NCBI RefSeq assembly: GCF_000217715.1
Contig: NC_015666.1
Coordinates: forward strand, 1,934,270-1,998,269
Source of the DNA: Halopiger xanaduensis SH-6
Lineage (GTDB): Archaea; Halobacteriota; Halobacteria; Halobacteriales; Natrialbaceae
DNA: 64,000 nt
Reading direction: 5' to 3'
Of this stretch, positions 18,581-26,809 are shown piece by piece. The notes under the pieces are model-generated. The model did no database searches. It had not been told where the DNA came from and saw only the letters and a program-made list of their open reading frames with translations. Numbering within the stretch: the stretch's first letter is position 1; each line of letters begins with the position of its first letter. The translations under genes and the position numbers were made by a program.

Positions 18581-18602
18581 CGGTTTAGGATAGCCTAAAC
18601 CG
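18581..18602. promoter_or_regulatory. DtxR/IdeR-like iron-box palindrome on the cupin promoter
   Basis: Perfect 9-bp arms CGGTTTAGG and CCTAAACCG are separated by ATAG. The core TTAGGATAGCCTAA matches the first 14 positions of the classical DtxR/IdeR box TTAGGTTAGSCTAA with one mismatch. It ends 13 bp before the cupin ATG, overlapping the place where the TATA box of a leaderless gene should be. A bound metalloregulator would block transcription. Confidence 0.65.
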
Positions 18603-18615
18603 CAGCGATCCACCC

Positions 18616-18993
18616 ATGTCAAAGACAGACTTCGACACCGAACGGGAGTTCAACGACGCCAAATTCTCCGCACGCACCGTCTTCGAAACCGACCGCATGA
18701 AGGTCGTCTGCGGCTACTTCGAACCGGGGCAGTTCATCCCCGTCCACGCGCCGGGCAGCGACGTCGCTATCCACGTTCGCTCCGGGACCGGCGTCGTCCG
18801 CGACGGCGACGACGAACACGCGGTCGAACCCGGGGACGTCGTCACCGTGCCCGCAGACGTCGACCGTGGAGTGCGGGCGAGCGAGGACGAGCGCCTCGAG
18901 GCGCTGCTCGTGACCGGGCCACCGCCGACCGACGCCGAACACGACCCCGTCCGAGAGGGATTGAAACGCGGCGTGTTCGATCCGAGCGCGTAG
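18616..18993 (+). CDS. Cupin domain protein, probably iron-responsive
   Basis: This is a single-domain cupin of 125 residues. Cupin motif 1 appears as PGQFIPVHAPGSDVAIHVRSG and motif 2 as HAVEPGDVVTVPADVDRGVRA. The usual HxH...E...H metal ligands are only partly kept (HAPGSDVAIH), so metal binding is uncertain. The gene stands alone on the plus strand, divergent from folCP. Its promoter carries a DtxR-like palindrome, suggesting regulation by iron or manganese. Its function is unknown; a role in the metal-stress response is inferred only from the operator. Confidence 0.85.
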   Translation: MSKTDFDTEREFNDAKFSARTVFETDRMKVVCGYFEPGQFIPVHAPGSDVAIHVRSGTGVVRDGDDEHAVEPGDVVTVPADVDRGVRASEDERLEALLVTGPPPTDAEHDPVREGLKRGVFDPSA

Positions 18994-19035
18994 CCGTCGG
19001 GCGACGCTGGTCACGTCTCGAGAGCTGATATCCAA

Positions 19036-19842
19036 TTACGCCGGCTCTCGGCCAGCGAACCGACCGCCGTCCCAGCCGCCCAGTCGCGAACGGATCGCTT
19101 CCTCGAGCACCCACGCGAGTGCGAGGACGATGGCGTAGGGGCCGAACAGGAGAATATGAAGCGGGCTGTCGGTCGTGACGAACACCTCGTAAACCAGCGT
19201 GTAGGGGACGAGCGCGAACAGCACCGTCGGCACGACGATACCGCGAGCGAGCAGCGCCGCGAGCGGGACAGCGGTGACGGCGGCGGCGAAGAGGAACACG
19301 ACGGCTGCGGCAGCGGGGGGTCGGATGCCGGCCCGCAGCACCAGCAGCGTCGCCGCGAGGCCGACGAGGGCGGCAACGCTGCCGACCGTTCGGACGAGCC
19401 GATCGCGCGAGAACGGCAGCGTCGGAAGGTTCCGGAGCCGGTCGCCGCCGATCCCGTACCCGCGGCGGATCGCGAACTCGAGGACGCCGGCGACCGTCAA
19501 CAGGGCCAGCCAGACGTCCCAGGCGTTCGCGTAACTCGAGACGTGCGTCGGTCCGTCCACGACGACGTACTCGCCCAGTTGGCCCCATTCGGGAGGCGGC
19601 GTCGCGAACTCGAGATAGGCGGTACCGGAGAGTGCCGCAAGGAAGCCGATCGCGGGCGTCAGTAGCCGCGTATACGCCGTAGCGAACCAAGGAAGGAACC
19701 CGACGAGGAATGCGGTCACCGCGAGGACGGCGACTTCGGGGGCGGGATAGTCCCCGCGGGCGTACAATCCGAGCACGACAGCGACGTTCGCGAGACCGCC
19801 GAGCGCTGCGATCGCGACCGTCGTCGGTGATGGACGGGTCAT
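19036..19842 (-). CDS. Haloarchaeal polytopic membrane protein of unknown function
   Basis: The protein has 268 residues with about seven hydrophobic segments, starting MTRPSPTTVAIAALGGLANV. It ends with LAWVLEEAIRSRLGGWDGGR on the cytoplasmic side. I do not recognise a named domain. A TTG one codon upstream is possible but the ATG at 19842 is preferred. It starts 22 bp after the stop of the ABC ATPase gene on the same strand, so the two may be cotranscribed, and the protein could be an accessory subunit of that exporter. Confidence 0.7.
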   Translation of the reverse strand: MTRPSPTTVAIAALGGLANVAVVLGLYARGDYPAPEVAVLAVTAFLVGFLPWFATAYTRLLTPAIGFLAALSGTAYLEFATPPPEWGQLGEYVVVDGPTHVSSYANAWDVWLALLTVAGVLEFAIRRGYGIGGDRLRNLPTLPFSRDRLVRTVGSVAALVGLAATLLVLRAGIRPPAAAAVVFLFAAAVTAVPLAALLARGIVVPTVLFALVPYTLVYEVFVTTDSPLHILLFGPYAIVLALAWVLEEAIRSRLGGWDGGRFAGREPA

Positions 19843-19864
19843 CAAAAACAGCGCGTCCGCGTCG

Positions 19865-20650
19865 CTACTCCAGCGGCGGTTCCGCCGTCGCCGCGTCGTG
19901 TTGGGGTTCCTCGCGGGTCACCTCGAGGAAGGCGTCCTCGAGGCTCCGCGCGTCGCCGGTCTCGGCTCGGGACTTGAGCGTCTCGGGGTCGCCCTCGGCG
20001 ACGAGTTCCCCGTCGTGGAGGACGCCGATCTCGTCGGCCAGTTCGTCGACCACGGGGAGGATGTGCGTCGAGAGGAAGATCGTCATCTCCCGGTCCGCGA
20101 GGTCGGCGATGGTGTCCCGCATCGTCCGCGCGGCGCGGGGATCGAGCCCGCTGGTCGGCTCGTCGAGGAAGGCGACGGCCGGTTCGTGGAGCACGGCCTG
20201 GATGACCCCGACCTTCTGGCGCATCCCCTTCGAGTAGTCCTCGATGCGCTTGTTGGCGTCGGCCAGCAGGTCGAACCGCTCGAGCAATGATTCGATCCGC
20301 TCGTCGGCCTCGTCCTCCGGAATATCTCGGAGCCCGGCGGCGTACTCGAGCTGTTCGCGGCCGGTGAGTTCGTCGTAGACCGGCGGATCTTCGGGGAGGT
20401 AACCGATGTAGGGCGCGACGGCCTCGCGCTCGGCGATCGAGTGGCCGGCGACGCGGGCGGTCCCCGACGTGGGCTTCGTCAGCGTCGTCAGCATCCGCAT
20501 CGTCGTCGTCTTGCCGGCCCCGTTTGGACCGAGGAAGCCGTAGACGGTTCCCCGATCGACGGACATCGTCAGGTTCGAGACGGCGGTCGTCTCGCCGTAG
20601 CGTTTCGTCAGGCCGTCGGTCTCGATAGCGGGGGCGTCGGCGGGGCGCAT
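19865..20650 (-). CDS. ABC transporter ATP-binding protein
   Basis: The protein has 261 residues. Walker A is GPNGAGKTT (41-49), the signature reads YSKGMRQKVG (the diverged LSGGQ form of many ABC-2 exporters), and Walker B is AVAFLDEPTSGLDP. The switch His sits in FLSTHILPVVDELADEI. A TATA-like TTTAATA (complement of 20673-20679) is about 26 bp before the ATG at 20650, so I chose this over the ATG nine bases upstream. It faces the divergent permease-like gene at 20837 and probably works with it in export of an unknown substrate. Confidence 0.92.
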   Translation of the reverse strand: MRPADAPAIETDGLTKRYGETTAVSNLTMSVDRGTVYGFLGPNGAGKTTTMRMLTTLTKPTSGTARVAGHSIAEREAVAPYIGYLPEDPPVYDELTGREQLEYAAGLRDIPEDEADERIESLLERFDLLADANKRIEDYSKGMRQKVGVIQAVLHEPAVAFLDEPTSGLDPRAARTMRDTIADLADREMTIFLSTHILPVVDELADEIGVLHDGELVAEGDPETLKSRAETGDARSLEDAFLEVTREEPQHDAATAEPPLE

Positions 20651-20836
20651 ACCGGCCATTCCGGACGAATAGTATTAAACCCGTGTCATTTTCTGCGCCG
20701 TGATGACAAGGATCCAAAGTGTTTACTACCAGCGCGGTGCGGATTCGACCATGTACTTCCCGTTCGCTCGTCTTCGGCCCCGTTCCCGTCTCCGTTTCCG
20801 TGCGCCTCGCTCGAGTGCCACTCGAGGTGAGCTCTG

Positions 20837-22498
20837 ATGCGCGCCGCACCCGCCACCGTCGCGCACCTCGAACTCCGACGGACCGTTCGGACCTTCGTCG
20901 GGAACAAGACGAAACTGCTCATGATGGCCGCGGTCGCCCTGTTCGCGCTCGGGCCGATCACGTTTCTCGGCCTCTCGATTCTTCCCTCGCTGGGCGAGGA
21001 AGCGGTCGCCGGGACAGTAACCCCCGAGACGGCCGAGACGATCACCGGCTACGTCACCGGCGGCACGGCGGTCGTGTGGCTGTTTCTGACCTTCATGGCG
21101 ATACTTCGGACGGTGACGACGGTCGGCGACATCGATAAGCCGGCGTTCCTCCTGCTATCGACGCCGGTTCGCAACACCGTCGTCGGCGTTATCGCCGCCG
21201 AAACCGTGCTGCTCGGCGTCTGGGTGGTTCCGCCCGCGATCCTGTTTGCCACCGCGTTCGCCTACGGCGCGGGGACGATCCTGCCGGTTCTCGCGGCGCC
21301 GCTGCTGATCGTCTGCCTGCTCGTCACCGCCGTCCCCGTGGCGTTCGTCGTCGGGATCGCGATTCGCCACCTGATCACCGTCTACGAGCCGGTCGCCCGA
21401 TACCGACTGGTGCTGTTCGCCGCGTTCTGGCTCGTCTACTTCGGCGCGATCGCGACCGGGGGCCTCGACGCCGTCATGACGACGCTGTTTACCCACCTGC
21501 AGGCCAGTCCGTTAGGCTGGCCCGGCCACCTCCTGTTGCTCGGTATCCCCGGAATCGACGCCTCGATGCTCGGCGTCGGCGGCGCGCTCGTCGGCTCGGC
21601 GCTGCTGGTCGGCGTCGCGGTCGCCGTCGGGGTTCCCTCGGCGCGGCTGCACTGGTTCGCCGATCCGGCTCGGTTCGAAGACGAAGAAATCGACGAGGAA
21701 ACCTCCTCCGACCGGCTCGCCGATCTCCTCTCCGGGACGGTCTCGCGGCCCGTCCGGACGGAGACCGTAACCGCGATCCGCCGCGCGAAGCGCTCGCCGA
21801 TCCGGCTGGCCTACGCCGGCTACCCGCTGCTCGGGACGCTCGGGTTCGTCCAGCAGATCACGGAACTGGGGACGGTGCCGTCGTACCTGGCCGTCCTGTT
21901 CAGCCTGTACGTCGTCTGGGCGGCCGGCGTCCTCTTTACGCTCAACCCGCTGGGCGATCTCGGTCCGGGACTGCCCGCCGTCCTGACCTCGACGCTGACC
22001 GGCCGGCAGGCGATTCGCGGCCGAATCCTCGCCGGCGCGCTCGTCGGCGTTCCGGTCGCGATCGTGGCGTCCGCGGCGCTCGGCCTCGTGAGCCCGCTCT
22101 CGCTCGAGCACACCGCCGCGCTGATCGCGGGTACCGCCGTCGGCGCGGTCGCCACGCCGGCGCTGGCGACCGGCGTCGGCTCAGCGTTCCCCCGCTTCGG
22201 CAGCGTCAAGGTGACGAACAACCGCGAGGCCGTGATGCCGAGCAAGACGGCGTTCCTCGTCTACACGCTCTCGATCGCGCTGCCCGCCGTCGCCGCCGTC
22301 GTGCTCTACCTCGAGGCCCCGGAGTTGATCGCCGATCTCGTCGCGTCGGTGTCCGCGTGGACGCCGGGGCCGGAACTGGCGATCTCGGCGGGGTCGATCA
22401 CCGTCGCGGCCTGGCTCGTGCTGGTCGTCGGGCTGGCCGCGCCGCTGGTCTCCTACCGCTACGCGGTCGAGCGGTTCGACTGGTATTACCTCGACTGA
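20837..22498 (+). CDS. Large ABC-2-like exporter membrane subunit
   Basis: This 553-residue protein has about twelve hydrophobic segments. It starts MRAAPATVAHLELRRTVRTF, with a cytoplasmic N terminus followed by GNKTKLLMMAAVALFALGPI. The segment DIDKPAFLLLSTPVRNTVVG resembles the coupling-helix region of ABC-2 permeases, repeated in the second half as VLTSTLTGRQAIRGRILAG. Two similar halves suggest an internally duplicated permease. A soluble loop (RLHWFADPARFEDEEIDEE) links them. It is divergent from the ABC ATPase at 19865, its likely partner. The substrate is unknown. Confidence 0.75.
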   Translation: MRAAPATVAHLELRRTVRTFVGNKTKLLMMAAVALFALGPITFLGLSILPSLGEEAVAGTVTPETAETITGYVTGGTAVVWLFLTFMAILRTVTTVGDIDKPAFLLLSTPVRNTVVGVIAAETVLLGVWVVPPAILFATAFAYGAGTILPVLAAPLLIVCLLVTAVPVAFVVGIAIRHLITVYEPVARYRLVLFAAFWLVYFGAIATGGLDAVMTTLFTHLQASPLGWPGHLLLLGIPGIDASMLGVGGALVGSALLVGVAVAVGVPSARLHWFADPARFEDEEIDEETSSDRLADLLSGTVSRPVRTETVTAIRRAKRSPIRLAYAGYPLLGTLGFVQQITELGTVPSYLAVLFSLYVVWAAGVLFTLNPLGDLGPGLPAVLTSTLTGRQAIRGRILAGALVGVPVAIVASAALGLVSPLSLEHTAALIAGTAVGAVATPALATGVGSAFPRFGSVKVTNNREAVMPSKTAFLVYTLSIALPAVAAVVLYLEAPELIADLVASVSAWTPGPELAISAGSITVAAWLVLVVGLAAPLVSYRYAVERFDWYYLD

Positions 22499-22611
22499 CG
22501 GGCCGTCGCGCGTCTCGAGGGCGTCGGAGGCGGCGCCCGAGCGGTCGAAAGGCCGACCGACTCGCCGGTTCCCGATCCATTTTAGCGGTCGCTCGAGAAC
22601 GCCGACACGAG

Positions 22612-23610
22612 ATGGAGTACACGACACTCGGCAACACGGGCACGACGGTATCGAAGCTCTGTTTCGGCACCTGGCGCTTCGCCATGGAGAGCGACGGCGT
22701 GGTCGAAACCGACCGCGAGGAGGCCCACGAGCTGCTCGATACCGCCTGGGAGAACGGGATCAACTTCATCGACACGGCCAACGTCTACGGCGATCCCAAC
22801 GGCACCAGCGAGGAGTGGATCGGCGAGTGGCTCGAGGATCACGACCGCGAGGACGTCGTCATCGCCTCGAAGGTGTACTTCCCCTTCGACGGCTGGGGCG
22901 AGCCCGGGCCGAACGACTCCGGGCTGGGGCGCAAGCACATCCGCGCCCAGATCGAGGGGACTCTCGACCGGCTGGGAACTGACTACCTCGACGTCTACTA
23001 CATCCACCGCTGGGACGAGGACACGCCGATTCGGGAGACCCTGCGAACGCTGACCGAACTCGTCGAGGAGGGGAAGGTCCACTACCTCGGCGCCTCGTCG
23101 ATGGCCGCCTGGCAGCTGACCAAGGCGCTCTGGAAGAGCGATGTCGAGGGCCTCGAGCGGTTCGACGTCACCCAGCCGATGGTCAACGCGGTCCAGTACG
23201 ACGAGGTGAGCGATTACCTCGACGTCTGCGCGGATCAGGATCTGGCGGTCTGTCCGTACTCGCCGCTCGCGGGCGGGTTCCTCACCGGCAAGTACGAGCG
23301 CACCGAGGACGGCGGCATCGAAGCCCCCGACGGCTCCCGCGGCAGTCTGGACGAGATGTTCGACGAGTGGTACGTCCAGGAGAACGCCTGGGACGTCCTC
23401 GAGGCCGTCGAGGGCGTCGCCGACGAACTCGACGCGACGCCGGCGCAAGTCTCGCTGCGCTGGCTGATGGAGCAGGACCGCTTTACGTGCGTCCCGATCG
23501 TCGGCGCGCGAACGTCCGACCAGCTCGAGGAGAACGTCGGCGCGGTCGACCTCGACCTCTCCGACGAGCAGTTCGAGCGGATCGAGGCGGCCCGAGGGAC
23601 GGACGAGTAA
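22612..23610 (+). CDS. Aldo/keto reductase
   Basis: The protein has 332 residues. The catalytic residues are Asp54 and Tyr59 in NFIDTANVYGDPNG, Lys87 in VIASKVYF and His132 in YYIHRWDED. The NADPH site end is CVPIVGARTSDQLEENVGAV. The start MEYTTLGNTGTTVSKLCFGT and the WGEPGPNDSGLGRKHI loop resemble the YajO/Kv-beta-like AKR branch. The last 25 codons have a partial duplicate about 0.9 kb downstream (see the remnant at 24430). The substrate is unknown. Confidence 0.93.
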   Translation: MEYTTLGNTGTTVSKLCFGTWRFAMESDGVVETDREEAHELLDTAWENGINFIDTANVYGDPNGTSEEWIGEWLEDHDREDVVIASKVYFPFDGWGEPGPNDSGLGRKHIRAQIEGTLDRLGTDYLDVYYIHRWDEDTPIRETLRTLTELVEEGKVHYLGASSMAAWQLTKALWKSDVEGLERFDVTQPMVNAVQYDEVSDYLDVCADQDLAVCPYSPLAGGFLTGKYERTEDGGIEAPDGSRGSLDEMFDEWYVQENAWDVLEAVEGVADELDATPAQVSLRWLMEQDRFTCVPIVGARTSDQLEENVGAVDLDLSDEQFERIEAARGTDE

Positions 23611-23646
23611 CGGTCGGTAAGAAAGGGGCGGACCGGCTGACGGCGG

Positions 23647-23823
23647 TTACGAGTCGGCGGTTTCGTTTTCGTCTTCGTCGCGCCCGTCGTCCGCGTCGTC
23701 CTCGCGGTCAGCGTCCGGTTCGGCTTCGTCGGTGCGGTCGATCGCCTCCTCGAGTTCTCGGTCTCGCTGGCGGTCTTCCTCGTCGCGCGCTTGCTTGTCT
23801 CGCCCTTGTTTCGTGTCTCCCAT
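23647..23823 (-). CDS. Small highly charged haloarchaeal protein
   Basis: This 58-residue frame starts MGDTKQGRDKQARDEEDRQR and ends DENETADS before TAA. It is almost entirely charged (Asp, Glu, Arg, Lys) with no hydrophobic core. The first half is a predicted charged helix and the tail is acidic and disordered. I recall similar small MGDTK-type proteins beside unrelated genes in haloarchaea, but cannot name the family. It is convergent with the aldo/keto reductase gene (36 bp apart) and divergent from the next gene. It could act as a nucleic-acid or protein-binding peptide; this is speculation. Confidence 0.6.
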   Translation of the reverse strand: MGDTKQGRDKQARDEEDRQRDRELEEAIDRTDEAEPDADREDDADDGRDEDENETADS

Positions 23824-23995
23824 GTCGCGAACGACGAGCGTGAGCGGGATAACGCTGCGGCCGGCACGCGCGAGACGGTCCGAGCGCAGAGTTCTGGCCA
23901 GGAATCAGGACGTAGTACAGGACGATATCATCGCAGAGTGGACAGTCTATTCGTCCCGGACAAACGTTGATTGGGCTGGCTGCCGGTAGTACTGT

Positions 23996-24424
23996 ATGGT
24001 CGAGGCTCCGGCGGAACGCCAACTGGTCGTGCGAGCCCGCTCCAACCTGGAGCGGTGGACGAACAGCGCCCGAACGGCGGCCTACCGCGACCTGTTCGAG
24101 GGAGACGATCCGGTGCTTACACCGGACGAACTGCAACTGCTCGATGCGATCGACTCGGAACTGGAGCGCCACGGCGGCGACGGGGTCTGGGGAACCGATC
24201 AGTACGGAATCCACACCGCCGGCCCGGCGGGGTCGGATCGCTCGCTCGGCGTCGTCTGCGTGTACCACCCGCAGATCACCGACGACTCCGTCCTTCGAGG
24301 CGGGGACGGGCTCGACGACGAGACCGAGGAGCGACTCAACGCGGCCCTCTGGCAGTACGGGGAGCGCGTCGCGACGCTCATCGAGGACGAACTCGAGGAG
24401 TTCGTTCGATCGACCCAGCAGTAA
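23996..24424 (+). CDS. Conserved haloarchaeal protein of unknown function
   Basis: The protein has 142 residues, is soluble and acidic. It starts MVEAPAERQLVVRARSNLER, with DDPVLTPDELQLLDAIDSEL and a conserved-looking GTDQYGIHTAGPAGSDRSLG core, then RLNAALWQYGERVATLIEDE at the end. No domain is recognised. The ATG at 23996 is the first start; the 170 bp upstream hold the promoter shared with the divergent small protein. It lies between an aldo/keto reductase and a remnant of such a gene, so it may have been inserted or left after deletion. Confidence 0.65.
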   Translation: MVEAPAERQLVVRARSNLERWTNSARTAAYRDLFEGDDPVLTPDELQLLDAIDSELERHGGDGVWGTDQYGIHTAGPAGSDRSLGVVCVYHPQITDDSVLRGGDGLDDETEERLNAALWQYGERVATLIEDELEEFVRSTQQ

Positions 24425-24429
24425 GCGCC

Positions 24430-24530
24430 CGCGGCGAGCGGCTGATCGACGTCGAGGAGAACGTCGGCGCAGTCGAGCGCGATCGCGCCGACGATCAGTT
24501 CGAGCGCATCGAGACGGCGCTCGAGTCGCT
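24430..24530 (+). pseudogene. C-terminal remnant of an aldo/keto reductase gene
   Basis: Read in frame, this stretch gives ARGERLIDVEENVGAVERDR then ADDQFERIETALES. The aldo/keto reductase at 22612 ends GARTSDQLEENVGAVDLDLS and DEQFERIEAARGTDE. At DNA level 19 bases are identical in a row (23525-23543 and 24452-24470) and about 80 percent of the following 50 match. No start codon, catalytic residues or in-frame stop belong to it. It is probably the tail of a duplicated reductase gene whose body was lost. Confidence 0.6.
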
Positions 24531-24549
24531 CCGCGCGACCGCGGTGTCC

Positions 24550-25190
24550 CTACGCGAGCGCGTCTTCAATGGCCGAGACGACCGACTCCTCGTCCTGCGA
24601 ATCGTCGACCTGTTCGCCGTCCACGAACACCGTCGGGGTCGCCTCGACTCCCGCTTCGTCGCCGCGCTCCCAGTCCGCCACCAGCGTCGGGTAGTAGGTG
24701 TCGTCCTCGAGCGCCGCCGTCACGGCCGACGGGTCGGCGCCGACGTCCTCTGCGGTCGCGGCCAGTTCGTCCGGGCCGCCGATGTCGTCGCTCATCACGC
24801 GCGCTTGTACTCGAAGAAGCGGCCGTTAGGATCGTCGTCGGCGCGGGTGTCCGCCTGAACCGCGCGGGCGGCGTTCGCCCGCGCCGCGGAGGTATCCGAC
24901 GCCATCACGACGAAATCTCGGTGGCGGTACTCGATCTCACCCGGCTCGATGTAGTCGGACTCGAGCGTGGGGAACACCTCGGCCTGAAAGTCCTGACAGT
25001 GCGGACAGCCGAAATCCTCGTAGACGTCGACCGCGACCGGTCCGTCGCCGAGCGTCGGGACCGGTAGCTGGCGGTCGGGATCGACGCCGGCGAGTTCTTC
25101 GGGCATGGACGCTTCCAAAAACGAGGTACAGCCGGCGAGGCCGATCGCGGACGCGCCGGCGGTCGCAGCGAGAAACGAGCGGCGATGCAT
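24550..25190 (-). pseudogene. DsbA-like thioredoxin-fold lipoprotein, split by a frameshift
   Basis: Two abutting frames together make one protein. The first (24795-25190, 131 residues) starts MHRRSFLAATAGASAIGLAG followed by the lipobox Cys, a Tat-lipoprotein signal. It carries the active site FGCPHCQDF and breaks off after FFEYKRA. The second (from 24798 or 24795 down to 24550) continues DDIGGPDELAATAEDVGADP and has the cis-proline segment ATPTVFVDGEQV. The junction lacks a few residues normally joining these parts and changes frame, so a small deletion is likely. It would be an extracellular disulfide oxidoreductase, and its neighbour is the heme A/O synthase fusion. A sequencing error is the alternative. 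Confidence 0.75.
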
Positions 25191-25263
25191 GACCGGTGCT
25201 TACGGGCGAAGCGAGTTAGGGACATCGCAACGGCGGTCGGAGCAGCCGACTGTGCCGCCCGAC

Positions 25264-26709
25264 CTACAGCACGAGCGCGTCGACCAGCACGGCGACCAGC
25301 ACCGCCCCGAGGAAGGCGTTCGAGGCGTGGAACGAGCGGAACGCCGCGCGTTCGGTCTGCTCGAAGTGGAGGACGACGGCGGCCCAGAGGAAGACCCCGC
25401 CGAAGATCGCGACCGTCGCGGCGTAGATCGCCCCGAGGTCGGTCAGCCACGCGAGCGCGACCGTGCTCACGAGCGTCGCCGCGAGGTAGTAGACGATGTG
25501 TTTGCGGGTCTCGGTCTCGCCGCGGACGACCGGCATCATCGGGAAGCCGCCGCGAGCGTAGTCGTCCTTGTACGCCAGCGCGAGGTTGTAGAAGTGCGCC
25601 GGCGTCCAGAGGAAGATGACGCCCGCGAGCGCGAGCGCCGGAACCCCGATCTCGTTGGTGACGGCCGCCCAGCCGATCAGCGCCGGGAGCGCGCCGGCGA
25701 AGCCGCCGATGACCGTGTTTTGAACCGTATTCGGCTTGAGCAGCAGTGTGTAGACGACGCTGTAGAACAAGATTGCGGCTAGCCCAAGCGCCGCCGCGAG
25801 CCGGTTGATCGTCAGGAAGACGCCGAGCGAGGCGACCGTCAGCAGCCCGCCGAAGGCCAGCGCGTTCCGAACCGGCACCAGATCCGTCGCCAGCGGCCGG
25901 TCCGCGGTCCGGGACATCCGCCGGTCGATATCGCGCTCTAAGACGTGGTTGAACGTCCCCGACGCGCCGATCGCGAGGACGCCCCCGCCGAGCGTGGCGA
26001 CGATGGTGTACGCGTCGAGGGCCGGACCGGCGGCCAGCGCCATCCCCGCGGCGGCGACGAGACAGAGCAGCCACATCAGCCGCGGCTTCATCATCTTGAA
26101 GTAGGCGAAGGCGGTCAGCCGGGCGCGAGCGAGCGGGCTCGAGGGGAGTTCGCGCTCCTCCGTTCCGTCGGCCTCGAGCGGTTCGGCCGCCATGCTCGGC
26201 TCGGCCGCGATCGCGTCGTCCGCCTGGCCGGTGGTGAGCTCGAGGTCCCAGGCCAGCGCGAGGACGACGCCGGCGAAGATGACGACGCCGAGCCCGAGGT
26301 GGAGCCCGGGCGCGACGGCGTCGGCGCCGAGCGTCGCGGTCGCCGCGCCGACGCCGACCTGGATCACGTAGAGGGCGGCCGACGCGAGCAGCGTCCGCCG
26401 AACGCGGGCGGTGGCGTCGCCGAGCGCGGCGACGGCGGCCGTCGCGGCGACGAGCAGGCCGACGACGACGGCCGCGATGCGGTGGCCCCAGACGATCGCG
26501 AGTTGCGTCTCGTTCAGCGGATCGGTCGGCGCGTGGCAGGTCGGCCACGTCGAACACGCCGACGCGGCGTCCGTGATCGACGTCGTCGCGCCGACGATCA
26601 GCAGGAGGTAAACGCCCAGTGCGGTCGCTGTCAGGAGTCCGGAAAAGCGTCGATGAGTCCCGATCGGTCGGGGAAACGAGTCGGTTGCCACGGCTATTCT
26701 CGTCTGCAT
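25264..26709 (-). CDS. ctaB: Heme A synthase-like/protoheme IX farnesyltransferase fusion (CtaA-CtaB)
   Basis: This is a 481-residue membrane protein with two parts. Residues about 20-160 resemble half of CtaA/COX15: a Cys pair in ACSTWPTC (51-58), His76 in VWGHRIAA and His137 in GLHLGLG, which are candidate heme ligands. After a linker (160-195) comes the UbiA-type CtaB domain. Its first prenyl-diphosphate motif is NHVLERDIDRRMSRT (Asn254, Asp260, Asp262), and YKDDYARGGFPMMP supplies the second. It converts heme B to heme O for cytochrome oxidases. Fusions like this are known in haloarchaea. It sits 73 bp upstream of the broken DsbA-like gene on the same strand. Confidence 0.92.
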   Translation of the reverse strand: MQTRIAVATDSFPRPIGTHRRFSGLLTATALGVYLLLIVGATTSITDAASACSTWPTCHAPTDPLNETQLAIVWGHRIAAVVVGLLVAATAAVAALGDATARVRRTLLASAALYVIQVGVGAATATLGADAVAPGLHLGLGVVIFAGVVLALAWDLELTTGQADDAIAAEPSMAAEPLEADGTEERELPSSPLARARLTAFAYFKMMKPRLMWLLCLVAAAGMALAAGPALDAYTIVATLGGGVLAIGASGTFNHVLERDIDRRMSRTADRPLATDLVPVRNALAFGGLLTVASLGVFLTINRLAAALGLAAILFYSVVYTLLLKPNTVQNTVIGGFAGALPALIGWAAVTNEIGVPALALAGVIFLWTPAHFYNLALAYKDDYARGGFPMMPVVRGETETRKHIVYYLAATLVSTVALAWLTDLGAIYAATVAIFGGVFLWAAVVLHFEQTERAAFRSFHASNAFLGAVLVAVLVDALVL

Positions 26710-26809
26710 CCTTCGGCTCTGCGTATTTAGGGTTCCCGCTTTTTCCCACGCCCGTCGGCGAGCTGACGGGTGATTCGTCGTCGATTTCGGACGTCGGCAG
26801 CAGTTACAG

